Counted from the first letter of the stretch, positions 1 to 10,392 are shown. The stretch: 64,000 nt of DNA from Turbatrix aceti (GCA_963969345.1 OZ017768.1:1488001-1552000); one strand, 5' to 3'. Numbers and translations are program-made. The notes: generated from the letters alone by a model not told the origin.

Positions 1-3000
1 TCGCGCATTGTGGGGCTCTGCCTTATCTCGTCAAATTGGGCCTGAAATGTCCGATTTACGCTACGGTGAGTTTTTTTGGGGCTTGGGGCGTGAAAAATGG
101 AAAATATAAGAGGTGAGGTAGGAATCTTACTTTTTTACGGTACTTTTTGGCTTGAATTGTTACTTTTGAGTTATAACTGTGTTTTATGTTGTCCATGAAT
201 AACATTTTTTACCATATTACCTCTGTTACGATAACTTTCTTTTACTTTGTTTTTTGCTTTCCAGGTCCCAGTCCGTGTCATGGCACGTCTCGAACTCTAC
301 GACTGGCTCTGCGGGCACCAGTACGACGAAGATTTTACCTTGTTTACCCACGATGATATCGATTCCATGATTGAACGGGTCCACGAACTCAAATACTCTC
401 AAACTGTTCGTTTTTATAATTTTTCCTATTTACGATTGTTTTACACGTTTTTTGCAGGCTCTGCTCCGAGGCGACAATGGCCTACAAATTACCGCTCTTC
501 CCGCGGGCCACATGCTGGGCGGCGCTTTCTGGAAGATTTCCAAGATGGGTGACGAAGAAATAGTCTACGCCGTGGATTACAACCACAAGAAAGAGCGCCA
601 CCTCAATGGCTGCTCGTTCGATGGCCTCGCCAGACCGGCGTTGATGATCACGGATGCCTTCAGCGTGCTGTACAATCAACCGAGGAGGAAAGCCCGGGAC
701 GAGCAGCTGGTTACGCAGCTTTTGTCTACAATGCGCGATGGCGGAGACTGTCTGGTGGTCATAGACACGGCCGGTCGGATCCTCGAAATTGCCCATCTCC
801 TCGACCAGATGTGGCAGAGCCCGGAGGCTGGACTGTCGACTTACAATCTCGTCATGCTCTCGACCGTCGCCACATCTGTCATCGAAGCTGCCAAATCCCA
901 TATCGAATGGATGGCTGACAAAATTCAGCGACAATTTGAAGTTGGTCGTGTCAACCCATTTCACCTCAAATACGTTCGATGCTGTCACTCTATGCGTGAA
1001 CTCAGCCGGGTTCGGTCACCGAAAGTTGTCCTCGCAAGTGGACTCGACATGGAGAGTGGATTTGTGAGAGAACTTTTCCTCGATTGGTGCACTGATAGTC
1101 GGAACATGTGTATCGTAACTGGTATGGTAGCTTTTATTTTGAATCCTGAAATGAAAAGTAATCTTCTTTTTTTAGGCCGCCTATCGGACAATTCACTCGG
1201 AGCAAAGTTGATCGATATCGCTGAATCACGAGAACAGGGACGGCCTACGACATCCAGTTTTCCGCTGGATGTCAAGCGACGTGTTCGCCTCGATGGTCCG
1301 GAACTCGCGGCATTCTTTGAGAAAAAGAAGGCTGAATTTGAAGAAGAACGGCGGAAAAGGTGCGTTTTTGCTTGATTTTGGGGGAACCTTAGTGTCTTGA
1401 CACGAATTTGGGATTTCGTTGTCGGATAAGCCGTTTTGATAGTGGAAACGGTATTAAAATAAATTTGTTACGAGATTACGGTATTTTGCCTTATTTAGGT
1501 TTTATTTTACGATAGAAATTTCTTGACACGAATTCTGAATTTCGTTCTAGGACCGTAGCGTTTTGATACCGCAGTGCGAGTTACGGTATCAAAATCCTGT
1601 ACTTTTCGATTTTCATGTATCATAAACCCATTATTACAAAATTACGGTATTTTTCTTTCAGAATAGAAGTAAAACGCCGAAAAGACCAAGACCACGTCGT
1701 CGGAGGCGAAGATTCCGACAGCGAAGACGAAGACACAGTGGCCGCCCGTCGCGCCGTTGCCGAAGCAGCCGTCGAAGAGCGTGAACGCCTCGAACGGGAA
1801 CAAAAGAACGCCGGTCGCGCCACCGATGAACTCGAAGCCATGGAACTCGGAGATGCGGAAAATGGCGCAGACGACGAAGACTGGGTTGAAATCGCCTTCA
1901 ACGAATACTATTCTGTCTTTGCCAGCGATGGCACCAGCGATCTCGCTCCCGGTGACATCCTCGCTCCCGGGCCGTACACCCGGTATGGTCCATACAAGAA
2001 GAGGAAAATCGCATTTGCCAGGGTTCTGCCAAAGCGAGTCGAGTGGGGACCGTACGGCGAAACCATCGATCCCGACGACTACACCATCACCGAGGCCAAG
2101 GAAGACGCGATCGCAGAAGACGAAGTCGCGAGCGATGACAGCGAAGCGGAGAACGACAAGCCGTTCACGCTGGAGGACATTCCGACGAAATGCGTCGTCC
2201 TGCCTACCAAGGTGGACGTCGCGTGCAAGGTGCAGTTCATCGATTTTGAAGGCCGGTCTGACGGAGACTCAATCAAGAGAATGCTTCAAAAACTCGCTCC
2301 ACGCAAGCTGGTCGTGGTTCACGCTTCGCTGAAGGCTACGAGGCACCTCGCCCAGCACTGCACGACCTTTGTGGAGGACAAAGTCTTTGCTCCTCACCTG
2401 CTCGAGTGCATCGATGCTACTGTCGAAAGCAGGATTATCCAGGTCAAGCTTAGCGAGGCACTAATGAAGACGCTCACTTTTCATAAGGTCAGTTCGCGTT
2501 TTTTATATTTTTTAAATAAGTACAAAATTTTTTAAATCCGTTTTTTTTACAAAAAAAATGTTTTTTTAAAATTAAAAAAAAAATTTCAGTTTCTTTTACT
2601 TCAAAATTGTTTTTAAAAAACTGTTATATTTTAGACATTTTTTATTAGTTTTTTTTTACAAAATAAATGTTCACTACATTTCTTTTTTATATGAAGTTTT
2701 TAAAATTAAAATTTTTTTTCAACGTTTATTTTTTGTATTTTTTTCTTGTGAAAAAAAAAAATTTTTTTTATTTTTTTTATTTATTTTTATTTTAATTTAT
2801 TTTTAAAATTTTAAAAAATTTGCTCGCACAATTTCGTCTCTAAAAAATCGAATTTTCCAGATCAAAGACATCGAAGTGTGCTGGATCAATGCCCGTCTCA
2901 ACGCTCGCAACAACGCCACCGATGACGGCGAAGCTGTGCCAACGACTGCCCAGACGCGTGAACTCATCGAACCCCAGGAACCCGTCAAGCCCATCGAAGT

Positions 3001-3433
3001 TTCGTTTGACGACGACGCTGCCGTCGAAACGGAAAAAGAAGCTGTCAACGACGGCGAATCGAACAAAACACCCAACGAGGAAAACGAAAACGAACAGCCA
3101 CAACCCATGGATACGTCCGAATCTACGGAAACAACGAAAAAACGCGTCGCAAAGAGAAATGAAGAAAATCGGGTTTACGTACTCGAATCGCTTTCCATTG
3201 CAGATCAAAAACCACACAAACCACTCCTTCTCGAAGATCCGAAACTCTCCGACGTCAAAGCCTACCTCAACAATCGCGGATTCCATGCGGAATTCTTCGG
3301 CGGAGCTTTGTTCGTCGAAAACGTCGCCTGCATTCAGAGAACCACGGCTGGAGAATTTACGATCGATGGCAGGACCTGTGTCGATTTCTACCGAGTTCGG
3401 GAGATTTTCAAGTCGTATTTTGCAACTGTTTAA
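1..3433 (+). CDS. cpsf-2: Cleavage and polyadenylation specificity factor subunit 2 (CPSF100), 5' end missing
   Basis: Exons read as 1-65 (entering mid-codon), 265-405, 458-1121, 1176-1359, 1662-2487 and 2861-3433, giving 816 residues with the TAA at 3431. All joins keep phase. The protein follows animal CPSF2 throughout: a metallo-beta-lactamase/beta-CASP half with PAGHMLGG, the VDYNHKKERHLNG block and the PRRKARDEQL block, an acidic linker, the IDFEGRSDGDSIK block, and a C-terminal FFGGALFVEN...DFYRVREIF segment. In the family, CPSF100 is the inactive partner of the CPSF73 endonuclease in the nuclear pre-mRNA 3'-end cleavage complex. About 60 N-terminal residues lie before the window. The full protein would be longer than human CPSF2 (782 residues), mostly through acidic low-complexity insertions in exons 5 and 6. 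Intron 2488-2860 is nearly pure A/T. Confidence 0.95.
1396..1600. repeat. Duplicated hairpin unit inside CPSF2 intron
   Basis: The intron 1360-1661 holds two related units about 128 nt apart, each beginning with CTTGACACGAATT and ending in a TTTTGATA...TATNAAAA hairpin. In the second unit the arms TTTTGATACCG (1561-1571) and CGGTATCAAAA (1584-1594) match perfectly. In the first the hairpin is decayed. Short TTACGGTA words recur in other introns of the same gene. This is a non-coding repeat and no function is seen. Confidence 0.6.
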
Positions 3434-4038
3434 CGATAAAGAATTAATTGATGGATGTTGAAGGGGCGCGGGTCAGTTCGGTGATTTTGTGGACTCGACA
3501 TAAATGGACTCGATTTTGCAAAAATTAAAAAAATGTGAAAAAAATTGAAAAATGAAAAAAAAACAATGTCACTTTTGAAAATTTGTAGAATGAATTTGAT
3601 GAACGCTCGTAACCATAAAATAGATTTTTTTTTCGGCTGTTTCCGGGTGCCAACGCACCCGACGACGATGGCAATACCGCTGGCGACACTGATCCACCGG
3701 AGTCAAGACGCCGTCCACCATTTGGAGACCCTGCTCTCTGAATTTCAATCCTGTCGCGATTAATTGAAAGATACCGTTTAGCATTTACGGTTTTATACTG
3801 AAAAATGAATTTATTACGATCTTGTTCATTGTTTACGTCAAATTTACGATAAATACGATTGATAAACGTCGATAAATTCATTTACGAACCTTAGAACGAA
3901 ATATCTTACGGTACTTTCTTTCAAAAAAAATTTCATGATCGGTTTTCGCTTCGAGTGTCCCAGTGCGCGCGCGATCGATGGTTTGGGTCATTCTTTCATT
4001 TCTTCTTTTTCAGTTGCTTTCGTGCGGTTTTTCAGGTC
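3434..4038. other. Intergenic: CPSF2 3' flank and promoter of RING gene A
   Basis: AT-rich except for a GC-rich island at about 3640-3765 that looks exon-like but joins to nothing recognisable. The last 90 nt (3948-4035) form the proximal promoter or leader of RING gene A. They contain a block with an alternating GCGCGCGC run and a GGGTCATTCTTT motif that recur upstream of RING gene C (about 7743-7790). TTTTTCAG at 4028-4035 is a splice acceptor 3 nt before the start codon. Confidence 0.5.
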
Positions 4039-5273
4039 ATGTCGTCTCCTCTTGGAGTCTCCTGTTCCGTGTGCTTTTCGTCGCTTTGCATCGACAACGC
4101 CGTCTGCCTCGATGTCTGTGGTCACACCTATCACGAAGACTGCATCAAAAGATGGTTCATACATGTGAGTTTGTGAATTCACCTCTTTTTCTGTTTTTTA
4201 CTCAATTTTTAGAGCAATACGGATTGCCCTGTCTGTCGAAAATTATGCAGGCCGTGCAATATCCTCAAGCTTTTCTTCCGGCCATCGATTGAGACACAGG
4301 ATGACAGCATGCCCGATAACACTGACTCTGAAGACGTATACACCCCCTACAGCGTCGAAAGTGTCTTTGAGGGATTGACGGCTCAACTCGCCGAGTTGAG
4401 ACAGAATGTCGCGGAGCATGATAGCCACCTGCGCGAATTCAACAGCTTCCTGGCAGAAACCCGCGCAACTACGGCGGATTTGAGACGTCGTATCGATCAG
4501 ATCGCCGAAGCAGAATCCAATGAACCTGTGAATCCTGCTCCTGCACCTGCTCCTGCTCCTGCTCCTACTCCTGCGCCTGCTCCTGCTCCTACTCCTGCGC
4601 CTGCGTAAGTTTGTTGTTTTTTTTGGCCAAGAGCCGTTCTTAAAGTGAAAATTTGTAAAATGACCTAAAATTTATTTTTTGGGGTGTTTTGGAGTTTGTG
4701 GTGTCGAAAATCATGATTTTAGGGAACCTTCCTATAATTTGGATATTTACGGTGCCGCCGCTTGGCTGTCTACCCTTTCCCGCGGACTTGAGCTTCCGTT
4801 TACGCACCGTCCTAGGACGCGTCCTGTCGAGAACAATTCCGCGAGCGATTGGGCGACTTCATCTGACGTAACTTCCGAACGCTTTCCCAGTGAATCGAGA
4901 ACCAGTGAGTATACCTATCGACAGGATCCACGCATGTCCGTCTTACAAAACGAATCTTCTGTGCGCACTACCCCCAATGAGTGAGTTTTTCGAAAACCCG
5001 TGTTGTTTTTTTACAAAAATGAGCGTTTTTAGTGCCGAAGTATTCCGGGAGTCGACGGGAACATCTTTTTTGCCGTCTGTTTACCTCACTCCAGTCCCGC
5101 CTGTCGCTATGGAAGCCACGAACAGCTCCTCGCACGTTGCTTCGCATCGTCTCTGGTCAGCAACAGATGTCAATATGACGTATTCTGCGCCTCAGTCAAG
5201 TGCAGGTACACTGTGGAGCTACTACGGTACCGCCACCCTTGACGATGATAATAATGTCGTTGTGCTGGAGTAG
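4039..5273 (+). CDS. TRAIP/NOPO-like RING-H2 coiled-coil protein, copy A
   Basis: Exons 4039-4164, 4213-4604, 4723-4980 and 5033-5273 give 338 residues. The N-terminus is a complete RING-H2: C9-x2-C12-x14-C27-x-H29-x2-H32-x2-C35-x11-C47-x2-C50. It is followed by an ILKLFF motif like the one after the RING in TRAIP, then a short heptad-rich helix (around residues 85-130) and an Ala-Pro repeat. The tail is divergent and ends in an acidic VVVLE. RING-H2 domains of this type are ubiquitin E3 ligases. TRAIP acts in the nucleus on stalled replisomes, but that role is only inferred here because the C-terminal two thirds does not match TRAIP. It is the first of three head-to-tail paralogues with identical intron phases. 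A start at the acceptor-adjacent ATG is shared by copies A and B. Confidence 0.85.
4534..4604 (+). repeat. Ala-Pro coding minisatellite in RING gene A
   Basis: Period-6 repeat of GCTCCT with a 24-nt higher-order period marked by ACTCCTGCGCCT. It encodes an AP/TP run at the end of exon 2. Copies B and C lack it, so it expanded after the duplication. Confidence 0.75.
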
Positions 5274-6473
5274 ACTTGAGCTTCATCGCGCAACGCACCT
5301 GCGATACACCTGATTCCGGATTGTTTTAAATGATGATCCCAGAACCTTGAACCGTTTCAGTTTTTTTCATTGATATTGTGTTTTTGTACGAGTTTTTTTT
5401 AAAAACTCGAAATGTTGTCGTTGATTTGAAAATGTGAACATAAGAGATGTTGTTGATTCTTGGGATCGGAATTTTGATTCAGGTACTCGACAGGCCCTTT
5501 CAGAATGTGCGTTAGCCTGATTTTGCTCTGTACCCGAAGGAAAAGGCTAATGAAGCTGGTTCAAAATTTTTTTTGAGTGAAAATCAAACATCGAATGCAT
5601 TTAAAAAATAATTTTACAAAAATGAACCCTTTTTGGATGTCAAACAAACCCGAAAAAAATATTTGACATCCGCTATGCTCTCGATTAACTCGACAGTAGC
5701 GTCGTTCGTTATTCCCAGTTTACATATTTGTCTTCGCTCAAACGATTGCCAACACTTTCTTGGTTTTTTCTGCTTATCAGTCTCATGGTCGTAGTAAAAA
5801 GCATTCGGTGCTCTCAATGAACAAGCGCAATAGTATTATTTATTTTCACGTTTTACTCATTAAATCAGGGGGGGCAAAACAGGTGTGCATGATACCGGTA
5901 CGAGATGCTTGGAAATAATCAATTTTATACGTCAACGTCAATGATTTCGAGATTTGCCTCGCAAAATGCATACTTTGCAATAACTTGTGATCAGTGTTGT
6001 CGGGTACCCCGAAAAATTTTCAGAACCGACAACACTGCTTGTGATTGAGAGAAACGGCCGCAAGACAGGTCATCCCGCTCTTATTAGACAGATTTGAACA
6101 AAAAAAAGCATTGGCAACAAAAAACTCTTCTAGAAAATTTTGACAAGTATCGTATTTTACGTTTCTGGCTCGGTTGTTCAAAAATCGGAATTTGCAACCC
6201 TTGTAACCAAGAATTATCAAATCAAAATTTTTCGTGAAAGCATAAATGTGACAACTTGTTTTTTAAACATAATACATTTCGAAAATAAATAAGTGTCAAT
6301 AAAGGGTAGAGATTTTTTATGGTGCGCCAGGCCTGGCCAGGTACCGCCTTTACGTAATCAGTGTGCAACTACTTATCATCGCCGTGCACAGTGTCATCGT
6401 GTTCAGTCAGGGCCTTTTTTTGTCATTCATTCTTTTCTTTTCTCTCGAGTTGCTTTCGTGCGTTTTTCAGGCC
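5274..6473. other. Intergenic between RING genes A and B
   Basis: 1.2 kb without a supportable gene. It includes the 3' flank of copy A, a perfect 12-bp hairpin CAGTGTTGTCGG / CCGACAACACTG at 5992-6003 and 6026-6037, and the leader of copy B. TTTTTCAG at 6463-6470 is an acceptor 3 nt before the copy B start. A 67-codon minus-strand frame at 5614-5817 has no recognisable feature. Confidence 0.5.
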
Positions 6474-7567
6474 ATGTCGTCCGCTCTCGGGATCTCCTGT
6501 TACGTGTGTTTCTCATCGCTTCGCATCGATAACGCCGTCTGCCTCGATGCCTGTGGTCACACCTTTCACGATGCGTGCATCAAAAGATGGTTCCGGCCTG
6601 TGAGTTTGTGTATTCACTTTTTTTCTGTTTTTTTACTCAATTCTTAGGGCAATACGGTTTGCCCGGTCTGCCGAAAATCATGCAGGCAAAGAAATATTAT
6701 CAAGCTCTACTTTCGACCATCTGATGATGCACAGGATGGTAACACGTCTGATATCACTGACTCTAATGCTGTAAACGCCACCACCGAAAATTCAGCATCG
6801 CACGCACAAGGTGAACAGTCTCGCTCTGCTCTGGCGGAATTGATGGCACAAGTCGCCGAACTGAGAGAGAGCAATGAACGACACACCAATCTTCTGAACG
6901 ATTTGAATGCTGAAAACCGCACAAATACGGAAAATTTAATGCGCCGTATCGAACAGCTGGCCGGAGTTGCATCTAATCCTCCTTTGATCTCTGATCATGT
7001 GTAAGTTTTTTTGCCAAGAGCCTTTTAAAAAAAGAAGGACATGTACCCTGGCAAAAAAATTTTTAGGCCGCCTCCATCAGGTTTGGAACACCGTGCTTTC
7101 GATATCAATGACTCGTCGCCATCGGCATCTATTCAAGGTCCCCGTATTCATGGGAGGGTTCGGCATTTTTTTCACCCTCTGCCAGAGAACGACAGACTTC
7201 GTTCAGAAGGCCACGAACAGGATCCGTCTGAAATTGATGCATCCAATTTCGTAGAAATGAGATCTGCTGGGAGGAATTCACTCCGTTCCCTCGTTGAAAG
7301 CGATTCTGATGACCACTCTGATGAAGAACCTGCTGATCGTACTGCTTACGTGCCGGATCCCGACGAGTGAGTTTTAGAAGTTGTTTTTTTAACGAAGTAA
7401 GCCCTTTCAGCGTCGTCTTCTTTGAATCGTTGGAATCATTACCTGTGAGACGAGTCTGGGTACCGACAGATGACATTTTGGGGGATCCTGACCCTATGCC
7501 GGTACGATCTACATCGTGGAATGATGATTTCGACATTCGTGATTTTGGAAATGATGATTCAATGTAA
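6474..7567 (+). CDS. TRAIP/NOPO-like RING-H2 coiled-coil protein, copy B
   Basis: Exons 6474-6599, 6648-7000, 7067-7366 and 7411-7567 give 311 residues. Exon 1 has the same length (126 nt) as in copies A and C and carries the first six zinc ligands. CPVCRK in exon 2 completes the RING-H2, followed by IIKLYFRPS. Exon 2 then encodes a well-formed amphipathic helix (LAELMAQVAELRESNERH) that suggests dimerisation. The last two exons are acidic and Ser/Asp-rich, with the ...GNDDSM tail replacing the hydrophobic end of A and C. The tail is unlike those of A and C although exon phases are kept, so the C-terminus is evolving fast. Probable E3 ligase; substrate unknown. Confidence 0.84.
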
Positions 7568-7832
7568 ATACGGAAAACATACATGAAAACATACAATAAA
7601 CGGATGAAAGCACATTTGAAGGATATCAAATCAGATCAGATCACATGTGATTGAGATCAGACATCGCAAAACAGAGCTAATGCACAATGCGCGCAGAGTG
7701 TTGTTTGTCGCGTTATCGTAATCACCAGCTGATATTTTTCCCTTCGAGTGCCGTAGTGCGCGCGCGATAGACATTTTGGGTCATTCTTTTCTTTTCTTCT
7801 TTTTGAGTTGCTTTTGTGCGGTTTTTGACGTC

Positions 7833-9000
7833 ATGTCGTCCCCTCTCGGAGTGTCCTGTTCCGCATGCTTCTCGTCGCTTCGTATCGACAACGCCGTCTG
7901 CCTCGATGTCTGTGGTCACACCTTTCACGATGCGTGCATCAAAAGATGGTTCCGGCCTGTGAGTTTGAAAACTCACTTTTTTTTTTGTTCTTACTTAATT
8001 TTTAGACACATTTGTTCTGTCCTGTCTGCCGACGTACGTGCGGGCAGTATAGTATCATCAAGCTTTTCTTCCGTCCATCGCAGGATGACAACGGGTCGGA
8101 AAGCACTGATTCGGATCCCGTGTACTCCGCTCATAGCGTCGAAAATGCCGCATTATCTGCACCAGTTGAGGAGCATACCCCTTCCATTATGGAATTGAGG
8201 GCTGACATCGACCGCCTCGAGGAAGGCTTGATGCGTAATGAAAACTTTCTGGCAGAAGTTCGCAGCACTGTGCGCCGTATTGAATGGATCATCGAAGCTA
8301 GACCCACTGTCCCAGCGTAAGTTTGTTGTTTTTTGTTCAACAGCTCTTTAAAGCCAAAATTTATAATCGAGACTAAAATTTATATTTTTATCGTAAGCTA
8401 TTTTGTTTTTGGGTTTTTTTATAAAAAATCACGTTTTTAGACCACCTTCGGTTGGGGAACCCCAGTTTCGACGATTGACTTTGGATCCTACTCGCAGTCG
8501 CCGTTCGCGTCGTCTGGAGGACAGTAGCAATCTTCCGCGCCGTCCGGAGGACAGCGGCGCCCTTCCGCGCCGTCCGGAGGACAGCGGCAGACCTCGTTCA
8601 GACGAACAGTTGTCCGACAGAGAAACTGTTTTACGAGCTCTCAGTCAATTCTTCCATTCCGATGAACATGAAGTCGATCCCAATCATCAGGACGAAACTA
8701 CTGAACGCACTACCCCCAACGAGTGAGTTTTTCGAGAAAGCGTGTTTTTTTACAAAAATGAGCATTTTCAGTGCCGAAGTATTTCGTGGGACGATGGGAA
8801 CATCTTTCTTGCTGCCTGTTCCCGCCAGTCGCACTGCAGTCACGCCTGTCGCCTCGGATGTCAATAGCAACCCGTCTAATGCTTCACGTCGTCTTCGGTC
8901 AACGCCTCAGCCAAGAGGTCGTCTAAATCCGAGAGGCTTGTACTTGGGCGACGGCGATGGTGATGACAATGATGATGACGACGTTATTGTCCTGAACTAG
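7833..9000 (+). CDS. TRAIP/NOPO-like RING-H2 coiled-coil protein, copy C
   Basis: Exons 7833-7958, 8006-8316, 8441-8722 and 8772-9000 give 315 residues. The RING-H2 (C9, C12, C27, H29, H32, C35, C47, C50) and IIKLFFRPS are intact. Exon 3 has three 10-residue repeats (RRPEDSGALP type). Exon 4 begins DAEVFRGTMGTSFLLPV, closely matching copy A (DAEVFRESTGTSFLPSV), and ends in an Asp run and VIVLN. A and C therefore share a tail type that B lacks. The AG acceptor just before the start in A and B is changed in C (TTTTTGACGTC before the ATG), so its transcript start or leader processing must differ. A palindromic hAT element begins 68 nt after the stop and probably lies in the 3' UTR. Confidence 0.85.
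8511..8600 (+). repeat. 30-nt tandem repeat in RING gene C
   Basis: Three in-frame 30-nt units (8511-8540, 8541-8570, 8571-8600) beginning CGTCYGGAGGACAG. Units 1 and 2 end in CTTCCGCGC, while the third diverges at its end. They encode charged 10-residue repeats. Confidence 0.8.
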
Positions 9001-9067
9001 GCTGGAGTTTCTTCAACGCCCCTGCAGGGCCCTGTGATCTACCTGATTTCTGCAGGGCCCTGTGATC

Positions 9068-9701
9068 CAGAGATGGCAAAAAAGTGATCTGATGGGTTTG
9101 ATCGCGTACTTTTCACAACCAATTGAAATGAAGTAATGCAAAGTTATAGTGCCAAGGGTAGTAATTACATTTGAGATATTATAATTTGCTTAGCGCATTA
9201 ATTGGCATAATGACGCGCGCCGTAATTAACGTTTTTTAAACTTTAAAAATTTTATTTCTCAAAAACTACTGCACTTTTAGAAACGGATGACATATCATTC
9301 GACTCAGTTTTTCATGGGAAATTTTATAAAAATATAAAAAGGATAGTTCACGATTTAAAATAATGCCGAAATAAAAAGTGCCATTTTGACATTTTTAGTT
9401 TGGCACTTTTTTAAATCGTGACCCCTCCTTTTTATATTTTTATAAAATTGCCCATGAAAAACTGAGTCGAACGATATGCCATCCGTTTCAAAAAGTGCAG
9501 TAGTTTTTGAGAAATAAAATTTTTAAAGTTTAAAAAACGTTAATTACGGCGCGCGTCATTATGTCAATTAATGCGCTAAGCAAATTATAATATCTCAAAT
9601 GTAATTACTACCCTTGGCACTATAACTTTGCATTACTTCATTTCAATTGGTTGTGAAAAGTACGCGATCAAACCCATCAGATCACTTTTTTGCCATCTCT
9701 G
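9068..9701. mobile_element. Palindromic hAT-type MITE (foldback), 634 bp
   Basis: Both ends read CAGAGATGGCAAAAAAGTGA inward. The element is flanked by a perfect 8-bp direct repeat CTGTGATC at 9060-9067 and 9702-9709. CAG-type termini plus 8-bp target duplications are the hAT superfamily signature. Nearly the whole element is one inverted repeat: arms of about 300 bp (9068 to about 9370 and about 9410 to 9701) differ at only a handful of positions, around a short loop. There is no coding capacity, so it is non-autonomous. The near identity of the arms points to recent insertion or strong arm homogenisation. Confidence 0.9.
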
Positions 9702-9879
9702 CTGTGATCTACCTGATTTCTGAACGCCTGATCCCAAAAGCTGTTTTTGGCATGCCTGATTGTATGTTCTGTTTGAGTTTTAAGTTTAAAATTTGATTTA
9801 AGGGGGAGTTGAGGTCGGGAGTGGGGCAGGGAGGGGTGAGCATGTTCGTGTTCGTCCGCGAACAAAATTTCTGAACAGA

Positions 9880-10165
9880 GAGAACAAAAAATGGGTAAAA
9901 TTTGGGTAATGATGCCAAAATCGATGTTATTAAAAAAAAGGCGAATAACAAAAATTATTTGTTTGCTGGTTCGCGAACAGAAAAAAAGACCAAAAATTTG
10001 TGAAAATACAGCATATAAATTTTTTCAAATAGTTTTACTGAAAACGTAATGGAAAATAACATTGATCGACTTTCACCACGAAAAGTTTTATAAATACCGT
10101 TACCCATAACGAGAAAACGCAAATTTTTGTACAAATGATAAAAATACGATTACTAAATAGTACTT
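9880..10165. repeat. Dispersed repeat, copy 1
   Basis: Shares blocks with 19205-19485: GGGTAAAATT, GCCAAAATCGAYGTTATT, CATTGATCRACTTTCAYCACG, GAAAAGTTTTA and AAATACCGTTACCCA, then GAAAACGCAAATT. The block containing TTATTTGTTTNNTGTTCG lies upstream of the core here and downstream of it in the other copy, so the copies are internally rearranged. Probably an old MITE; no clear termini were found. Confidence 0.5.
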
Positions 10166-10392
10166 TTTTCGCATTTTTTTGATCGATGATTGTTCTCGAA
10201 AAAAATGTGTTCATTCGCTGACGAAAAAAACCACTGCCTGCCCGGCCCTGGTTTTTGAGGTCTTCGGGACAGATCTGCGCCAGGCAGCGGATTTCACAAT
10301 GCGCACGCTCTGTTCCAGAGGGAAAATATCCACTAGCTAATATTTATAAGAGAGCTAGCTGATCCGTTTGCTCTGCGTCCCGTGATGTCAAC

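Larger units (their letters stand above)
9001..10392. other. Intergenic: RING C 3' flank, hAT palindrome, dispersed repeat
   Basis: Holds a tandem duplication of a roughly 30-nt segment (TGCAGGGCCCTGTGATC...) at 9022-9067. The palindromic element sits in the second copy of that segment. A dispersed AT-rich repeat follows (about 9880-10165), and then the upstream region of the next gene. No coding sequence is supported. Confidence 0.6.

Noticed and set aside
482..988. Minus-strand ORF antisense to CPSF2
   Set aside because: It is the complement of the strongly conserved CPSF2 coding strand; long antisense frames are a codon-bias artefact.
5614..5817. 67-codon minus-strand ORF between RING A and B
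   Set aside because: Short, with no splice partners and no recognisable features.
7776..7832. Upstream in-frame extension of RING C
   Set aside because: The aligned sequence in RING B is in a different frame, so the upstream stretch behaves as leader, not coding.
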